From positions 3,410,001 to 3,474,000 of the forward strand of contig NZ_CP015750.1 in assembly GCF_001742185.1 (NCBI RefSeq): a stretch of DNA of 64,000 bases. The letters run 5' to 3'. Each line of letters opens with the position of its first letter. The first letter of the stretch is position 1. Below the pieces are notes generated by a model. That model was not told the origin of the DNA. It worked only from the letters and a program-made list of their open reading frames with translations, and searched no databases. The translations under genes were made by a program, and so were the position numbers. The DNA is from Pectobacterium wasabiae CFBP 3304. GTDB taxonomy: Bacteria; Pseudomonadota; Gammaproteobacteria; Enterobacterales; Enterobacteriaceae. Positions 27,165 to 36,189 of the stretch are shown piece by piece.

Positions 27165-27190
27165 TATGCTCCCCTATGAAGGGGAGCATA
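27165..27190. terminator. Bidirectional terminator between pgl and the phytase-like gene
   Basis: Perfect 10-bp stem TATGCTCCCC / GGGGAGCATA with a 6-base loop, filling the gap between convergent genes. Confidence 0.75.
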
Positions 27191-27195
27191 ATGGC

Positions 27196-28572
27196 TTATT
27201 GGGTGAGAAAATCCTTTACGTCTAGCAGTATAAACTCATTATCATCCGCCGCATTGGGCTGACGACTGGATGAGAATGGGAAGTTATTGTCATTGCCGAC
27301 GATGATATGGTGGGCATCAACAACATCGACGTTTTCGATCGTCATAAACGGGAAGGTGAATACACCCTGCGTTAGCGGTTTACGTGCCAGATGGTTGGGA
27401 TCTTGAATGTTCATGAGGTCGAGGTAAGCTGATTTATCGACAGGTTTACCCACATTGTCATCTGAGAACCCCACTTTGTAGATTCGCTTAAAGCGGGCCG
27501 GTGCGCTGAAACAGTCCGTGGTGGTTGCACCTGCCTGACAGGCTTTGTCCATTGTGCCTTCGTTGCTGTCACGTTCGATGATTAACCCCTGCCTATCGTC
27601 AATCATGTTGAAATCGCCGATCGCGTTCTGGTTATCTTCCAGCACGTATTGCCAGCTACGACCTGTCCAGATTTGTTTTTTAACATCAAACTCCAGAACG
27701 CGCAGATAACGTTTACCCGCGATATTTTCATACTCTTGGCGTGCGCTGTCCCATAATGCGCCTTCCAGCAGTGGGTACAGTTTTGAACCATCTTTTGAGA
27801 CCGCCATGCCTTCAAAACCTTTCGAGCGAGACACCTGAAAGCTCGGTTTGCCGCCTGGCGTACCGGGGGAAGGTTGTGTTGCATTGTCTGGCGATTTCAC
27901 CATTTTGCCATCAACATAGGTATCGAATACCGCTTGTACTTTTCCTGTCAGGTCCGCTTTGATGAGATAAGGGCCGAACTCCTCACCAACCCATAAGCTG
28001 CCATCTGCAAACTGAAAACTTTCCGGGTCGAAGTCGGCACCGGTAAGGTAACGCTTGTCTGAGCTTTCGTTGACGATGTGGAACGGCACACGTTTATCGG
28101 GATCGTGCAGGAATACCGTTTCCAGTCGACTGGCGGTATTGTTCTTAAAATCCATTTGGTAGTGGTTCAGGTACAAAAGTGAATCGGGGGAGTTCACTTT
28201 GGTGCCATAACCGTTGTCTGTCAGCACCCAATAGGTGCCATCAGGCATGTGTTTAATTCCGGAATGGCCTTGCAGCGGTTGTCCTTCAACGGGAAGTGCA
28301 AGCCCCGTTAGTCGATCCGCCGATTTTGCCGGCACGCTGTTTAACGCCGTGACGCGTGAGCCTGTCGTGTATTTACCGCTGACTTTCATGTCCGCAGGGG
28401 CATCATTGGGCGCGGGAATAAAAGATTTTACGGGTATAACCACGTGGCCCGCCAGTTCAGCCGGAGAGGCAGTGGCTGCCGATGTCTGCGTGGCAAATGA
28501 ATGATTCAATCCCAGAAGTGTGAAAAGTGCCAGCGTTAGCCAACGGAGGGGGAAACGGTGATACGTTCTCAT
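27196..28572 (-). CDS. Secreted esterase-like protein of the phytase family
   Basis: The 458-residue protein has a signal peptide (WLTLALFTLLGLNHSFA) and a beta-propeller-like body with the phytase-like esterase pattern: GHSGIKHMPDGTYWVLTDNG, DPESFQFADGSLWVGEEFGP, GFEGMAVSKDGSKLYPLLEG and NFPFSSSR. Members of this group are annotated as esterase-like activity of phytase; their substrates are mostly unknown. The start at 28572 follows AAGGA; seven residues of a longer reading were dropped. It is probably periplasmic or secreted and may release phosphate or ester groups from plant or environmental compounds. Confidence 0.8.
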   Translation of the reverse strand: MRTYHRFPLRWLTLALFTLLGLNHSFATQTSAATASPAELAGHVVIPVKSFIPAPNDAPADMKVSGKYTTGSRVTALNSVPAKSADRLTGLALPVEGQPLQGHSGIKHMPDGTYWVLTDNGYGTKVNSPDSLLYLNHYQMDFKNNTASRLETVFLHDPDKRVPFHIVNESSDKRYLTGADFDPESFQFADGSLWVGEEFGPYLIKADLTGKVQAVFDTYVDGKMVKSPDNATQPSPGTPGGKPSFQVSRSKGFEGMAVSKDGSKLYPLLEGALWDSARQEYENIAGKRYLRVLEFDVKKQIWTGRSWQYVLEDNQNAIGDFNMIDDRQGLIIERDSNEGTMDKACQAGATTTDCFSAPARFKRIYKVGFSDDNVGKPVDKSAYLDLMNIQDPNHLARKPLTQGVFTFPFMTIENVDVVDAHHIIVGNDNNFPFSSSRQPNAADDNEFILLDVKDFLTQ

Positions 28573-28703
28573 TACGATTCCTTTTTGGGTCATGGTGAAT
28601 AAGCCGTAAGGTTAGCCACTATAGAAATCGACAATGACAGTAGTATGAAAACAGGCGCGGCATATTGATGCCACGCGTAGGGGGGAAGATGATGCGAGGG
28701 AGC

Positions 28704-29954
28704 TTAGCCCCGATATTCGATAATCGACAAACCTGCGTTGTAATCCGTGCTGTAGATGATGCCATCGGCATCAACAAACACATCGCAGGACTGAATAATC
28801 TGCGGTCTACCGGGGCGTTTATCGACCATTGTGGCTGGTGCCGCAGGCACTAATGCGCCCGTTTCTTTCGGCTGATACGGGTTACTGATGTCGTAAGCCC
28901 GCACTCCGGCATTTTGATAAGTGGCGAAGATTAGTGATGAGCTGATGAAACTGCCAGGCCGGTTTTCATGCAGATTATGTGGGCCAAAGTGTGCGCCTTT
29001 CTTCACGTAATCCGTCTCTTTTGGCTGTGGACAGGTGGCGATGCTCACTGGATTGCTCGGTTCACGAATATCGAACACCCAAATCAACTTCTCGCCATCT
29101 TCCTGATTATCCAATACTGCTTCATCCAACACGATCAGCAGATCGCGATCCGGCAGCGGCAGCGCCGTGTGTGTGCCACCGCCAAACGGTGGACTCCAGT
29201 TGCGGTGGCTGATGAGTTGTGGGTTGGTGCGATCGCTCACGTCCAGCAGCGTCAACCCTCCATCTCGCCAGCTTCCGTAGGCGGTGTCGCCGCTGATGAT
29301 GGCATGGTGCAGAGCATAACGTTTGCCCTCTGGCCAGCTTGCGGTCTCCCCACCAGCGGTGTGCATTCCGGGTAACCAGTAACGGCCAGCGACTTCCGGG
29401 CGCTGCGGATCGGCTAGGTCGATAGTCAGAAAGATATAGTCGCTGTAGCCATCAAGCAACGCGGAGACATAGGCCCATCGCCCGCCTACGTACCAGATAC
29501 GGTGAATGCCGATGCCGTCTAGTGGCAGGAAGCTGATTTCGCGTGGTTTATCCGGCGTCGAGATATCGAAAATCCGTAATCCGGCGCTCCAGCTTTTGCC
29601 TTGTTGTTTGGTACTGACCGTGTCGGCGACGGAGCGGGTGTAATAGACCTTTTCCTCAGCAAAGCTGGCGTCGGCAAATAAGTCGCGTGCATTGACGACG
29701 AGTAGCAGGTCATCGTGGGTTTGCAGATGGATATTCCAGGTGCCGGGCGGGGCGGCAATAAACCCCGCTGGCTTCGGATTCTTGGCATCGCGCACATCCA
29801 CAATCGACACGCCTTGTGAAACCATATGCCCGATGTAAGCGTAGCCGCGATGGACCATTACCTGCACGCCATCGGGTCTGCCGCCTTGATCGCTGTGTCC
29901 AATCAGCCGCATATTGTGGCTGTAATCGGGTGTGGGCAGAGGTGTCGAGGCCAT
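28704..29954 (-). CDS. LVIVD-repeat beta-propeller protein
   Basis: The 416-residue protein is built of repeats of the form GYAYIGHMVSQGVSIVDVRD, YSDYIFLTIDLADPQRPEVA, TAYGSWRDGGLTLLDVSDRT and AGVRAYDISNPYQP, each followed by a NP/P-rich turn. This is the LVIVD family of predicted beta-propellers. No signal peptide is seen (MASTPLPTPDYSHNM), so it is likely cytoplasmic unless the start is wrong. It begins 14 bases after the stop of the sugar-binding-protein gene, so they form one operon. The function is unknown; a ligand-binding or lactonase-like role would be a guess. Confidence 0.75.
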   Translation of the reverse strand: MASTPLPTPDYSHNMRLIGHSDQGGRPDGVQVMVHRGYAYIGHMVSQGVSIVDVRDAKNPKPAGFIAAPPGTWNIHLQTHDDLLLVVNARDLFADASFAEEKVYYTRSVADTVSTKQQGKSWSAGLRIFDISTPDKPREISFLPLDGIGIHRIWYVGGRWAYVSALLDGYSDYIFLTIDLADPQRPEVAGRYWLPGMHTAGGETASWPEGKRYALHHAIISGDTAYGSWRDGGLTLLDVSDRTNPQLISHRNWSPPFGGGTHTALPLPDRDLLIVLDEAVLDNQEDGEKLIWVFDIREPSNPVSIATCPQPKETDYVKKGAHFGPHNLHENRPGSFISSSLIFATYQNAGVRAYDISNPYQPKETGALVPAAPATMVDKRPGRPQIIQSCDVFVDADGIIYSTDYNAGLSIIEYRG

Positions 29955-29968
29955 AAGTTATCTCCGTA

Positions 29969-31045
29969 TTATTTCGCCTGTTTGGCTTCCAGTGTAGCAA
30001 ACCATGGTGCGATAAAATCATCCGTATGGCCCCAGCCTGGGATGATTTTTGCCAATCCGGCGACGTTGACTGCACCCGGCTGGCTGGCTAACAGTGCCTG
30101 TGGAATTGCGGCTGCACGGAACTCGTAGGTTGCTGGCGTCGGTTCACCGGCAATCTTGTTGGCAACCAGACGCAGATTCACTTTACCGATCAATTTAGGA
30201 TCGACGGCCACGCTGACTTTCCACGGGCTGCTTGCTTCGCGCATCAGTTGTAAATCCTGATTGGAAATGTCGATGCTGTACAGTTTGATTTCAGTCCGGC
30301 CATTTTCTTTCAGAGCTTTATAAGCACCCTGGCTGAAGGCATCCCACGAGCCCCAGATCGCATCGATTTTGCCTTTAGGATATTTCGCCAGTACTGCGCC
30401 GACCTTATTGGCAGTGTCGCCCTGTACGTCAGAAGACACGGCACCAATTGATTCCAGCTCTTTGATGCCAGGGTTGGCTTTCAGGATTTGTTGATAAGCA
30501 AGCTGACGGCGTTCCATCGGCGGGAAGCCGGCGACCCACAGTTTGATGATGTTGGCGTTGCCGTTGAAATCCTTTACCAGTTGGCCGAGTGATTCGTTAG
30601 TGAGTGAGGCGTCATCCTGCTGGGTGACGGTCACACCTGGAATCTCGCCGTTCACGGCGGTATCAAACACGGAAACGGCAATGCCGCTGTCGACGATGCG
30701 TTTAATCAAATCGGTAGAGTAGGGATCGCGACCCTGCGACAGGATGATGCCATCATATTTCTGGCTAATCGCCTGATTCACGAAATCTTGAAAACGGGCA
30801 TCATCGCCGTTGCTTAGGAACGTGCTGACCTTGAAGCCCAATTTTTTGCCTTCTTCGAGCACGCCGGAAACGAACTGGGTCGTGTTGTCATCCGATCCCA
30901 GATTACGGATAACGGCGACACGAACCGGGCCATTATGATTGGCGATCGCTGCCGGAACAGGGGCAATGGTGGCGTTCTGATTCGCCAGTGCTGGTAATGC
31001 TGTCAGTAAGCTCAGTGCAAGCAGGGCAGGCGTAAATTTCTTCAT
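29969..31045 (-). CDS. Periplasmic sugar-binding protein (ABC type), orphan
   Basis: The 358-residue protein has a signal peptide (MKKFTPALLALSLLTALPALA) and a type I periplasmic-binding fold: VRVAVIRNLGSDDNTTQFVS, AISQKYDGIILSQG, IDAIWGSWDAFSQGAYKAL and IKLYSIDISNQDL. It resembles ribose/galactose-type binding proteins. No ABC ATPase or permease gene lies nearby; its only operon partner is the LVIVD protein. It may feed a distant transporter, a chemoreceptor or a sensor. Confidence 0.85.
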   Translation of the reverse strand: MKKFTPALLALSLLTALPALANQNATIAPVPAAIANHNGPVRVAVIRNLGSDDNTTQFVSGVLEEGKKLGFKVSTFLSNGDDARFQDFVNQAISQKYDGIILSQGRDPYSTDLIKRIVDSGIAVSVFDTAVNGEIPGVTVTQQDDASLTNESLGQLVKDFNGNANIIKLWVAGFPPMERRQLAYQQILKANPGIKELESIGAVSSDVQGDTANKVGAVLAKYPKGKIDAIWGSWDAFSQGAYKALKENGRTEIKLYSIDISNQDLQLMREASSPWKVSVAVDPKLIGKVNLRLVANKIAGEPTPATYEFRAAAIPQALLASQPGAVNVAGLAKIIPGWGHTDDFIAPWFATLEAKQAK

Positions 31046-31258
31046 TATCAGCTCCATGGCGTTTTATAAATTGATGTTGTGTCGATGACAGTATTGTTAT
31101 GTTGTCTGCGTCACTACTTTATAGCTGTCTTTATGTCTGGATGTCTATTTAAAAATAATACTGCATCATAGCCGTCGAGCGATAGCTGAGAAAGAGGGGA
31201 GAGTTATGACGTTTGGATTTAAGTTATAACGATTCGTACTGACTGCGAGTGAAAAGAA

Positions 31259-31281
31259 AAATGCCCGCGAGGCGGGCATTT
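31259..31281 (-). terminator. Terminator of the fdoGHI operon
   Basis: Stem ATGCCCGC / GCGGGCAT with a short loop; on the minus strand it is followed by TTTTTC. It lies about 30 bases after the fdoI stop. Confidence 0.85.
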
Positions 31282-31311
31282 AAGGAGCAGGTATAGTGAA
31301 GAGAGAATGAA

Positions 31312-31947
31312 TTATTTCTTCGTTTCTTTCTCTTCCATTTCACGCGCCCAGCGCGGGTGGTGCTTACTCGCCCAACGTTTGGATACTTTGCCTTCAATCA
31401 TGCCTTTAATCGAACCTTTAACCCAGAATGCCATATACATATGGATCAAGATGGCATGGATTAGCACGATAGCTGCGGCCGCGTGAATCAGAATGGCGTA
31501 GCGCACGATATCAATCGGGAACAGGTGAGCAAAATAAGGACGCCACATGATAACCCCGGTGATCAGCAGAACCAGCGTCAGCCCCATGATGCTCCAGAAC
31601 ATCATTTTCTGGCCTGGGTTGTATTTACCCACCTGAGCCACTTCGTGTTCATTGCCTTTCAACACTTCAATAATGTTGAGAAACCACGGCAGATCGCGCT
31701 TCTTCGGAATGTTATGACTAACAAAGCGGAAGAACATCGGAATCAGGCAGATGACGATCAGCACGCCAAAAAACGGGTGCAGAATACGTCCCATCTGCGG
31801 CGTACCAAATGTCTGCGTCAGCCATTGCAGGGTCGGGAAGAACAAGGCAATCCCTGAGAGTGCGACCAGGAAAAAGCTAATCACCACAATCCAGTGACAG
31901 ATGCGATCGATAAACTTGGTACGCAAAATCATTTTTGGTTTACTCAT
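31312..31947 (-). CDS. fdoI: Formate dehydrogenase cytochrome b556 (gamma) subunit
   Basis: The 211-residue inner-membrane protein has four transmembrane helices and the heme-b histidines of the family (for example [20 protein letters not shown] and [20 protein letters not shown]). It passes electrons from FdoH to quinone. Its length equals E. coli FdoI. The start MSKPKMILR has GGGGGAG upstream and overlaps the fdoH end by 8 bases. The order fdoGHI is normal; fdhE, which follows in E. coli, is not present here. Confidence 0.95.
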   Translation of the reverse strand: MSKPKMILRTKFIDRICHWIVVISFFLVALSGIALFFPTLQWLTQTFGTPQMGRILHPFFGVLIVICLIPMFFRFVSHNIPKKRDLPWFLNIIEVLKGNEHEVAQVGKYNPGQKMMFWSIMGLTLVLLITGVIMWRPYFAHLFPIDIVRYAILIHAAAAIVLIHAILIHMYMAFWVKGSIKGMIEGKVSKRWASKHHPRWAREMEEKETKK

Positions 31948-32848
31948 GTTTGTCTCCCCCTTCTTTGTCTTCTCCCTCGTTTTCATGCTCCATTTCCTCG
32001 GTGTTTGGACCCACACCAATGTAGTGGAACATTAACCCGGCGAACGTGGCGACAAACCCTAACGCAGAGAGCGGTTTCAGAATGCCTTTCCACAGATTGA
32101 CTGGCGTAGAAATTTGCGGGTCATCCGGCAGGTTGTGATAGAGCGATGGTCTGTCTGCGTGGTGCAGAACATACATCACATGCGTACCGCCTACGCCCTG
32201 CGGATCGTAAAGACCCGCGTGCTCGTAACCACGGCTTTTCAGGTCGGCAATGCGTTCTTCCGCCAGATGCTTCATTTCTTCTTTCGTACCGAAACGAATA
32301 GCGCCTGTTGGACAGGTTTTCACACAGGCTGGTTCTTGCCCAACGCTGACCCTGTCGACGCACAGCGTACATTTATAGACGCGGTTATCTTCTTTATTCA
32401 GACGAGGAATATTGAACGGGCAACCGGCGATGCAATAGCCGCAGCCGATACAATTTTCAGACTGAAAATCGACGATACCATTGGCGTACTGGATGACTGC
32501 TCCCGCGGAAGGACAGGCTTTCAAACAGCCAGGATCGCTACAGTGCATACAGCCATCTTTACGGATCAGCCATTCCAGACGATCGTTCTCTTCCACTTCG
32601 GAAAAGCGCATCAGCGTCCAGGATTTTGCGCTCAGATCCGCGGGGTTATCATAAACCCCGAGGTTATGGCCGACTTCATCACGAATGTCGTTCCACTCTG
32701 AACAGGCCACCTGACAGCCTTTACAGCCGATACAGGTGGTAACATCGATCAGTTTTGCCACTTCGCTTTTGTCATTACGCACATGCGGAGGCGGTGTAAA
32801 GCCGTTGGTGGCCGAACGTTTGATAATATCTTGTGATTGCATTGACAT
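31940..32848 (-). CDS. fdoH: Formate dehydrogenase iron-sulfur (beta) subunit
   Basis: The 302-residue subunit carries four [4Fe-4S] clusters. Cys clusters are visible at [49 protein letters not shown] and CTLCVDRV...[12 protein letters not shown]-terminal transmembrane helix ([20 protein letters not shown]) anchors it facing the periplasm. It relays electrons from FdoG to FdoI. Confidence 0.96.
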   Translation of the reverse strand: MSMQSQDIIKRSATNGFTPPPHVRNDKSEVAKLIDVTTCIGCKGCQVACSEWNDIRDEVGHNLGVYDNPADLSAKSWTLMRFSEVEENDRLEWLIRKDGCMHCSDPGCLKACPSAGAVIQYANGIVDFQSENCIGCGYCIAGCPFNIPRLNKEDNRVYKCTLCVDRVSVGQEPACVKTCPTGAIRFGTKEEMKHLAEERIADLKSRGYEHAGLYDPQGVGGTHVMYVLHHADRPSLYHNLPDDPQISTPVNLWKGILKPLSALGFVATFAGLMFHYIGVGPNTEEMEHENEGEDKEGGDKHE

Positions 32849-32860
32849 AGTTGGCTACCC

Positions 32861-35800
32861 TTACACCTTCTCTACATTAACCAAAAACGCTTTATATTCA
32901 GGCGTTTGTGAATTAGCGTCGCCGACGCTCGGGGTGAGTGTATTAGCCAGGAACCCTTTACGCGTGGTTCCCTCATAGCCCCAGTGGCAGGGAATACCAA
33001 CGGTTTCCACGCTGCGTCCGGCAATTTCCAGCGTTTTGATACGCTTGGTTACTACCGCTTTGGCTTTGATGTAGCCACGCTGGCAGGAGACTTTGACTTC
33101 ATCGCCTGCTTTAATGCCTTTGATCTTCGCCAGATTTTCGCCAATCTCCACAAACTGCTCGGGCTGCACAATTGCATTCAGACGCGCGTGTTTCGTCCAA
33201 TGGCGGAACAACTCCGTAATAGCGTATGTTGTGGCTACGTAAGGGAAATCCTTTGCGGTGCCCATAGTCTTCGCATCACGGGCGAATAGGCGCGTCACCG
33301 GGCTGGAAATCACCGAAGGGTGTAGTGGGTTAGTACCGATAGGTGACTCGACCGGCTCATAGTGCTCAGGGAATGGCCCATCTACCAGTTTGTCTGTGGA
33401 GAACAGACGCGCCAGACCTTCCGGTAGCATAATGAACGGCCCTGTGTCTGCGCCCGGCGGCACGGTGGCGGCGAAATCTGGCACATCAATGCCTTGCCAT
33501 TTCTTGCCATTCCATTCCAACAGTTTACGCTTGCTGTCCCACGGTTTACCTTGCAGGTCGGCGGAGGCGCGGTTGTAGAGGATGCGGCGGTTTTGTGGCC
33601 AGGACCATGACCAGTTTGGTGTGCAGCCCAGACCGGCATCAGCATTGTCGCGTTTATCCATCTGGTTACCGGCTTCCGTCCAGCTACCGGCGTAGATCCA
33701 GCAGAAACTTGACGTTGTACCGTCATCACGCAGTTGTGAGAAATCAGCAAGCTGCTGGCCTTTTTTCAGGATCAGTTTACCGCTGTCGTCGTAAATGTCC
33801 GCCAGCGCCATACCGTTGGCTTCGCGGGCGATTTCTTCCGGTGACGGATCTTCCGGGTCTTTATAGTTCCAATTGATGTTCATCAACGGATCGGAATAAG
33901 CACCACCTTCTTCGTTATACAGTTCACGCAGGCGCATCAGCAGTTTGCCGAGGATTTTCCCGTCGTGGCGGGCTTCTCCTGGTGGCTCAGCCGCCGCCCA
34001 GTGCCATTGCAACCAGCGGCCCGAGTTGGCGATAGAACCATTTTCTTCGGCAAAGCAGGAAGAAGGCAGACGGAAAACTTCAGTCTGAATGGACTTCGTA
34101 TCAACATCATTGAATTCGCCGTAGTTTTGCCAGAACGTGGACGTTTCGGTGACCAGCGGATCGATGACAACCATATACTTGAGTTTGGAGAGTGCTTCGG
34201 TCGCTTTGTTCTTGTTGGAAAACGCGGCAACAGGGTTAAAGCCCTGAACGATGTAGCCGTTCATTTTGCCTTCGACCATCAGCTCGGTTTGCACCATAAC
34301 GTCGTAGCTACGATCCCACTTCGGCAACCAGTCATAGCCCCAGTTATTCGAAGCCTGTGCGTTATCACCATAGAAGCTCTTCATCATACTGATAAAGAAT
34401 TTTGGCGTGTTTTTCCAGTAGTTAACCTGATCGGGTAGTACGGCGGTTGGCGTGATTTGTCCCAGATAGGTTTTCAGATCCGGCTGTTTTTCTGACGGCA
34501 GGGGCATATAGCCTGGCAGATTTGTCGTCAGTAGCCCGAGGTCGGTATAACCCTGAATATTGGAGTGACCGCGCAGGGCGTTGATACCGCCACCCGCCAT
34601 ACCAATATTGCCCAGCAAAAGCTGGATCATACCTGCTGCACGGATGATTTGTGCACCGTTGGTGTGGTGCGTCCAGCCCAGCGCGTACATAAAGGTTGCC
34701 GTTTTGTCTGGCACACAAGTTTCGGCCAGCGTGCGGCAAATTTCTTCATAGTCTTTGGCTGAGGTTCCGCACAGGGACGTCACCATTTCAAGCGTATAGC
34801 GGGAAACGTGTTTTTTCAGCAGATTCCAGACGCAGCGCGGGTGGGACAGCGTATTATCGCGCTTGGAAAAACCGGATTCATCAAGCTCATACTGCCAACT
34901 GGATTTGTCGTACTGGCGTTTTTGTTCGTCGTAACCGCTGAACAACCCTTCGTCGAAACTGAAATCATCACGCACGATCAAGCTGGCGTTGGTGTAAGAC
35001 ACCACGTATTCGCGATGAATTTTATTGTTCGTAATAAGGTAGTTAACGATGCCGAGCAGGAAAGCAGCGTCTGAACCTGCGCGAAGCGGAGCATAAAGAT
35101 CGGCAACGGCAGCGGAGCGGTTAAAGCGCGGATCAACAACAATCAGTTTCGCATTGTTATGCGTTTTTGCTTCAACGGCCCATTTGAAACCCACCGGGTG
35201 TGCTTCTGCCGGGTTGCCGCCCATCACGATAATGACGTTGGCGTTTTTGATATCCACCCAGTTGTTGGTCATTGCGCCGCGGCCAAATGTTGGTGCCAGT
35301 GCGGCGACGGTTGGCCCATGACATAAACGGGCCTGACAGTCGATAGCCACCATGCCGAGTGCGCGGGCAAATTTCTGGTCGAGAATACCCGTTTCGTTGC
35401 TGGCCGCAGAAGAGCACAACATACCGGTAGTCAACCAGCGGTTGACGGTTTCGCCTTTCGCGTTGGTGCGTTGGAAGTTGGCGTCTCGGTCTGCTTTCAT
35501 CAGACGTGCGATACGTTCAATCGCGTCGTCCCAACTGATTCGTTGCCACTTGTCTGAACCTGGCGCGCGGTATTCCGGGTAGAGCAGACGGTTTTCGCTG
35601 TGGATGTAGTCGACCAGGCCCGCACCTTTCGGGCAAAGGGAGCCACGGCTGACCGGATGGTCTGCATCGCCTTCAATGTGAAAAACGGAGGGTTTTACGT
35701 TCTTTGCACCATCGCCCAGGCTATACATGAGCACACCACAACCGACCGAGCAGTATGTACAGTTGTTACGTGTCTCTTTTGCTCGCAACAATTTGTATTG

Positions 35801-35908
35801 ACGCACTGATGCCATTGCTTCTGTGGGTGTAAAGCCCAATACCGCGAGAGTGGTTCCAGCCATCCCTCCCGCGCAAACTTTAAAGAAACCTCTTCTATTG
35901 AGTTGCAT
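32861..35908 (-). CDS. fdoG: Formate dehydrogenase-O catalytic (alpha) subunit, Cys form
   Basis: The 1015-residue molybdopterin enzyme oxidises formate in the periplasm. It starts with a twin-arginine signal (MQLNRRGFFKVCAGG), then a [4Fe-4S] ligand set (NNCTYCSVGCGVLMYSLG), and Mo-bisMGD domains to the C-terminal beta-barrel. At residue 196, where E. coli FdoG/FdnG has selenocysteine (UGA), this gene has TGT Cys (plus-strand bases 35321-35323) in the context QARLCHGPTVAALAP. The next His and the flanking motif are intact, so the enzyme is probably active but independent of selenium. The start at 35908 gives the family length; 27 upstream codons of the open frame were dropped. Confidence 0.96.
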   Translation of the reverse strand: MQLNRRGFFKVCAGGMAGTTLAVLGFTPTEAMASVRQYKLLRAKETRNNCTYCSVGCGVLMYSLGDGAKNVKPSVFHIEGDADHPVSRGSLCPKGAGLVDYIHSENRLLYPEYRAPGSDKWQRISWDDAIERIARLMKADRDANFQRTNAKGETVNRWLTTGMLCSSAASNETGILDQKFARALGMVAIDCQARLCHGPTVAALAPTFGRGAMTNNWVDIKNANVIIVMGGNPAEAHPVGFKWAVEAKTHNNAKLIVVDPRFNRSAAVADLYAPLRAGSDAAFLLGIVNYLITNNKIHREYVVSYTNASLIVRDDFSFDEGLFSGYDEQKRQYDKSSWQYELDESGFSKRDNTLSHPRCVWNLLKKHVSRYTLEMVTSLCGTSAKDYEEICRTLAETCVPDKTATFMYALGWTHHTNGAQIIRAAGMIQLLLGNIGMAGGGINALRGHSNIQGYTDLGLLTTNLPGYMPLPSEKQPDLKTYLGQITPTAVLPDQVNYWKNTPKFFISMMKSFYGDNAQASNNWGYDWLPKWDRSYDVMVQTELMVEGKMNGYIVQGFNPVAAFSNKNKATEALSKLKYMVVIDPLVTETSTFWQNYGEFNDVDTKSIQTEVFRLPSSCFAEENGSIANSGRWLQWHWAAAEPPGEARHDGKILGKLLMRLRELYNEEGGAYSDPLMNINWNYKDPEDPSPEEIAREANGMALADIYDDSGKLILKKGQQLADFSQLRDDGTTSSFCWIYAGSWTEAGNQMDKRDNADAGLGCTPNWSWSWPQNRRILYNRASADLQGKPWDSKRKLLEWNGKKWQGIDVPDFAATVPPGADTGPFIMLPEGLARLFSTDKLVDGPFPEHYEPVESPIGTNPLHPSVISSPVTRLFARDAKTMGTAKDFPYVATTYAITELFRHWTKHARLNAIVQPEQFVEIGENLAKIKGIKAGDEVKVSCQRGYIKAKAVVTKRIKTLEIAGRSVETVGIPCHWGYEGTTRKGFLANTLTPSVGDANSQTPEYKAFLVNVEKV

Positions 35909-36157
35909 TAGTTTCCCTGTGTAATTATGTGTCATTTTTGTTGCGAGCAATTTAACAACACATAAAATGTGGGCTTTGCGCAAAATCAAAATTTACGTAT
36001 TTAAATGCCCATTACACCTACAAAGAGGTATATTTTTTATTCGTTATATATTGTAATGCATAACGGTTTTGTTATTTCATGGTTACAAACTATGCAAAGT
36101 AACGAGGCTGTTGGAGGGAGATCGACCGGTATTTGTGGAGGAATTGTTGCAAAAAAA

Positions 36158-36179
36158 AAGCCGGATAAGAATCCGGCTT
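36158..36179 (-). terminator. Rho-independent terminator of metG
   Basis: Stem AAGCCGGAT / ATCCGGCTT with loop AAGA; on the minus strand a run of T follows (nine A at 36151-36159 on the plus strand). It lies 11 bases after the metG stop. Confidence 0.92.
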
Positions 36180-36189
36180 GGTGGGGTTG

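Noticed and set aside
35318..35326. Possible selenocysteine UGA in fdoG
   Set aside because: The codon reads TGT (Cys) and the frame is open through it, so there is no need for recoding.
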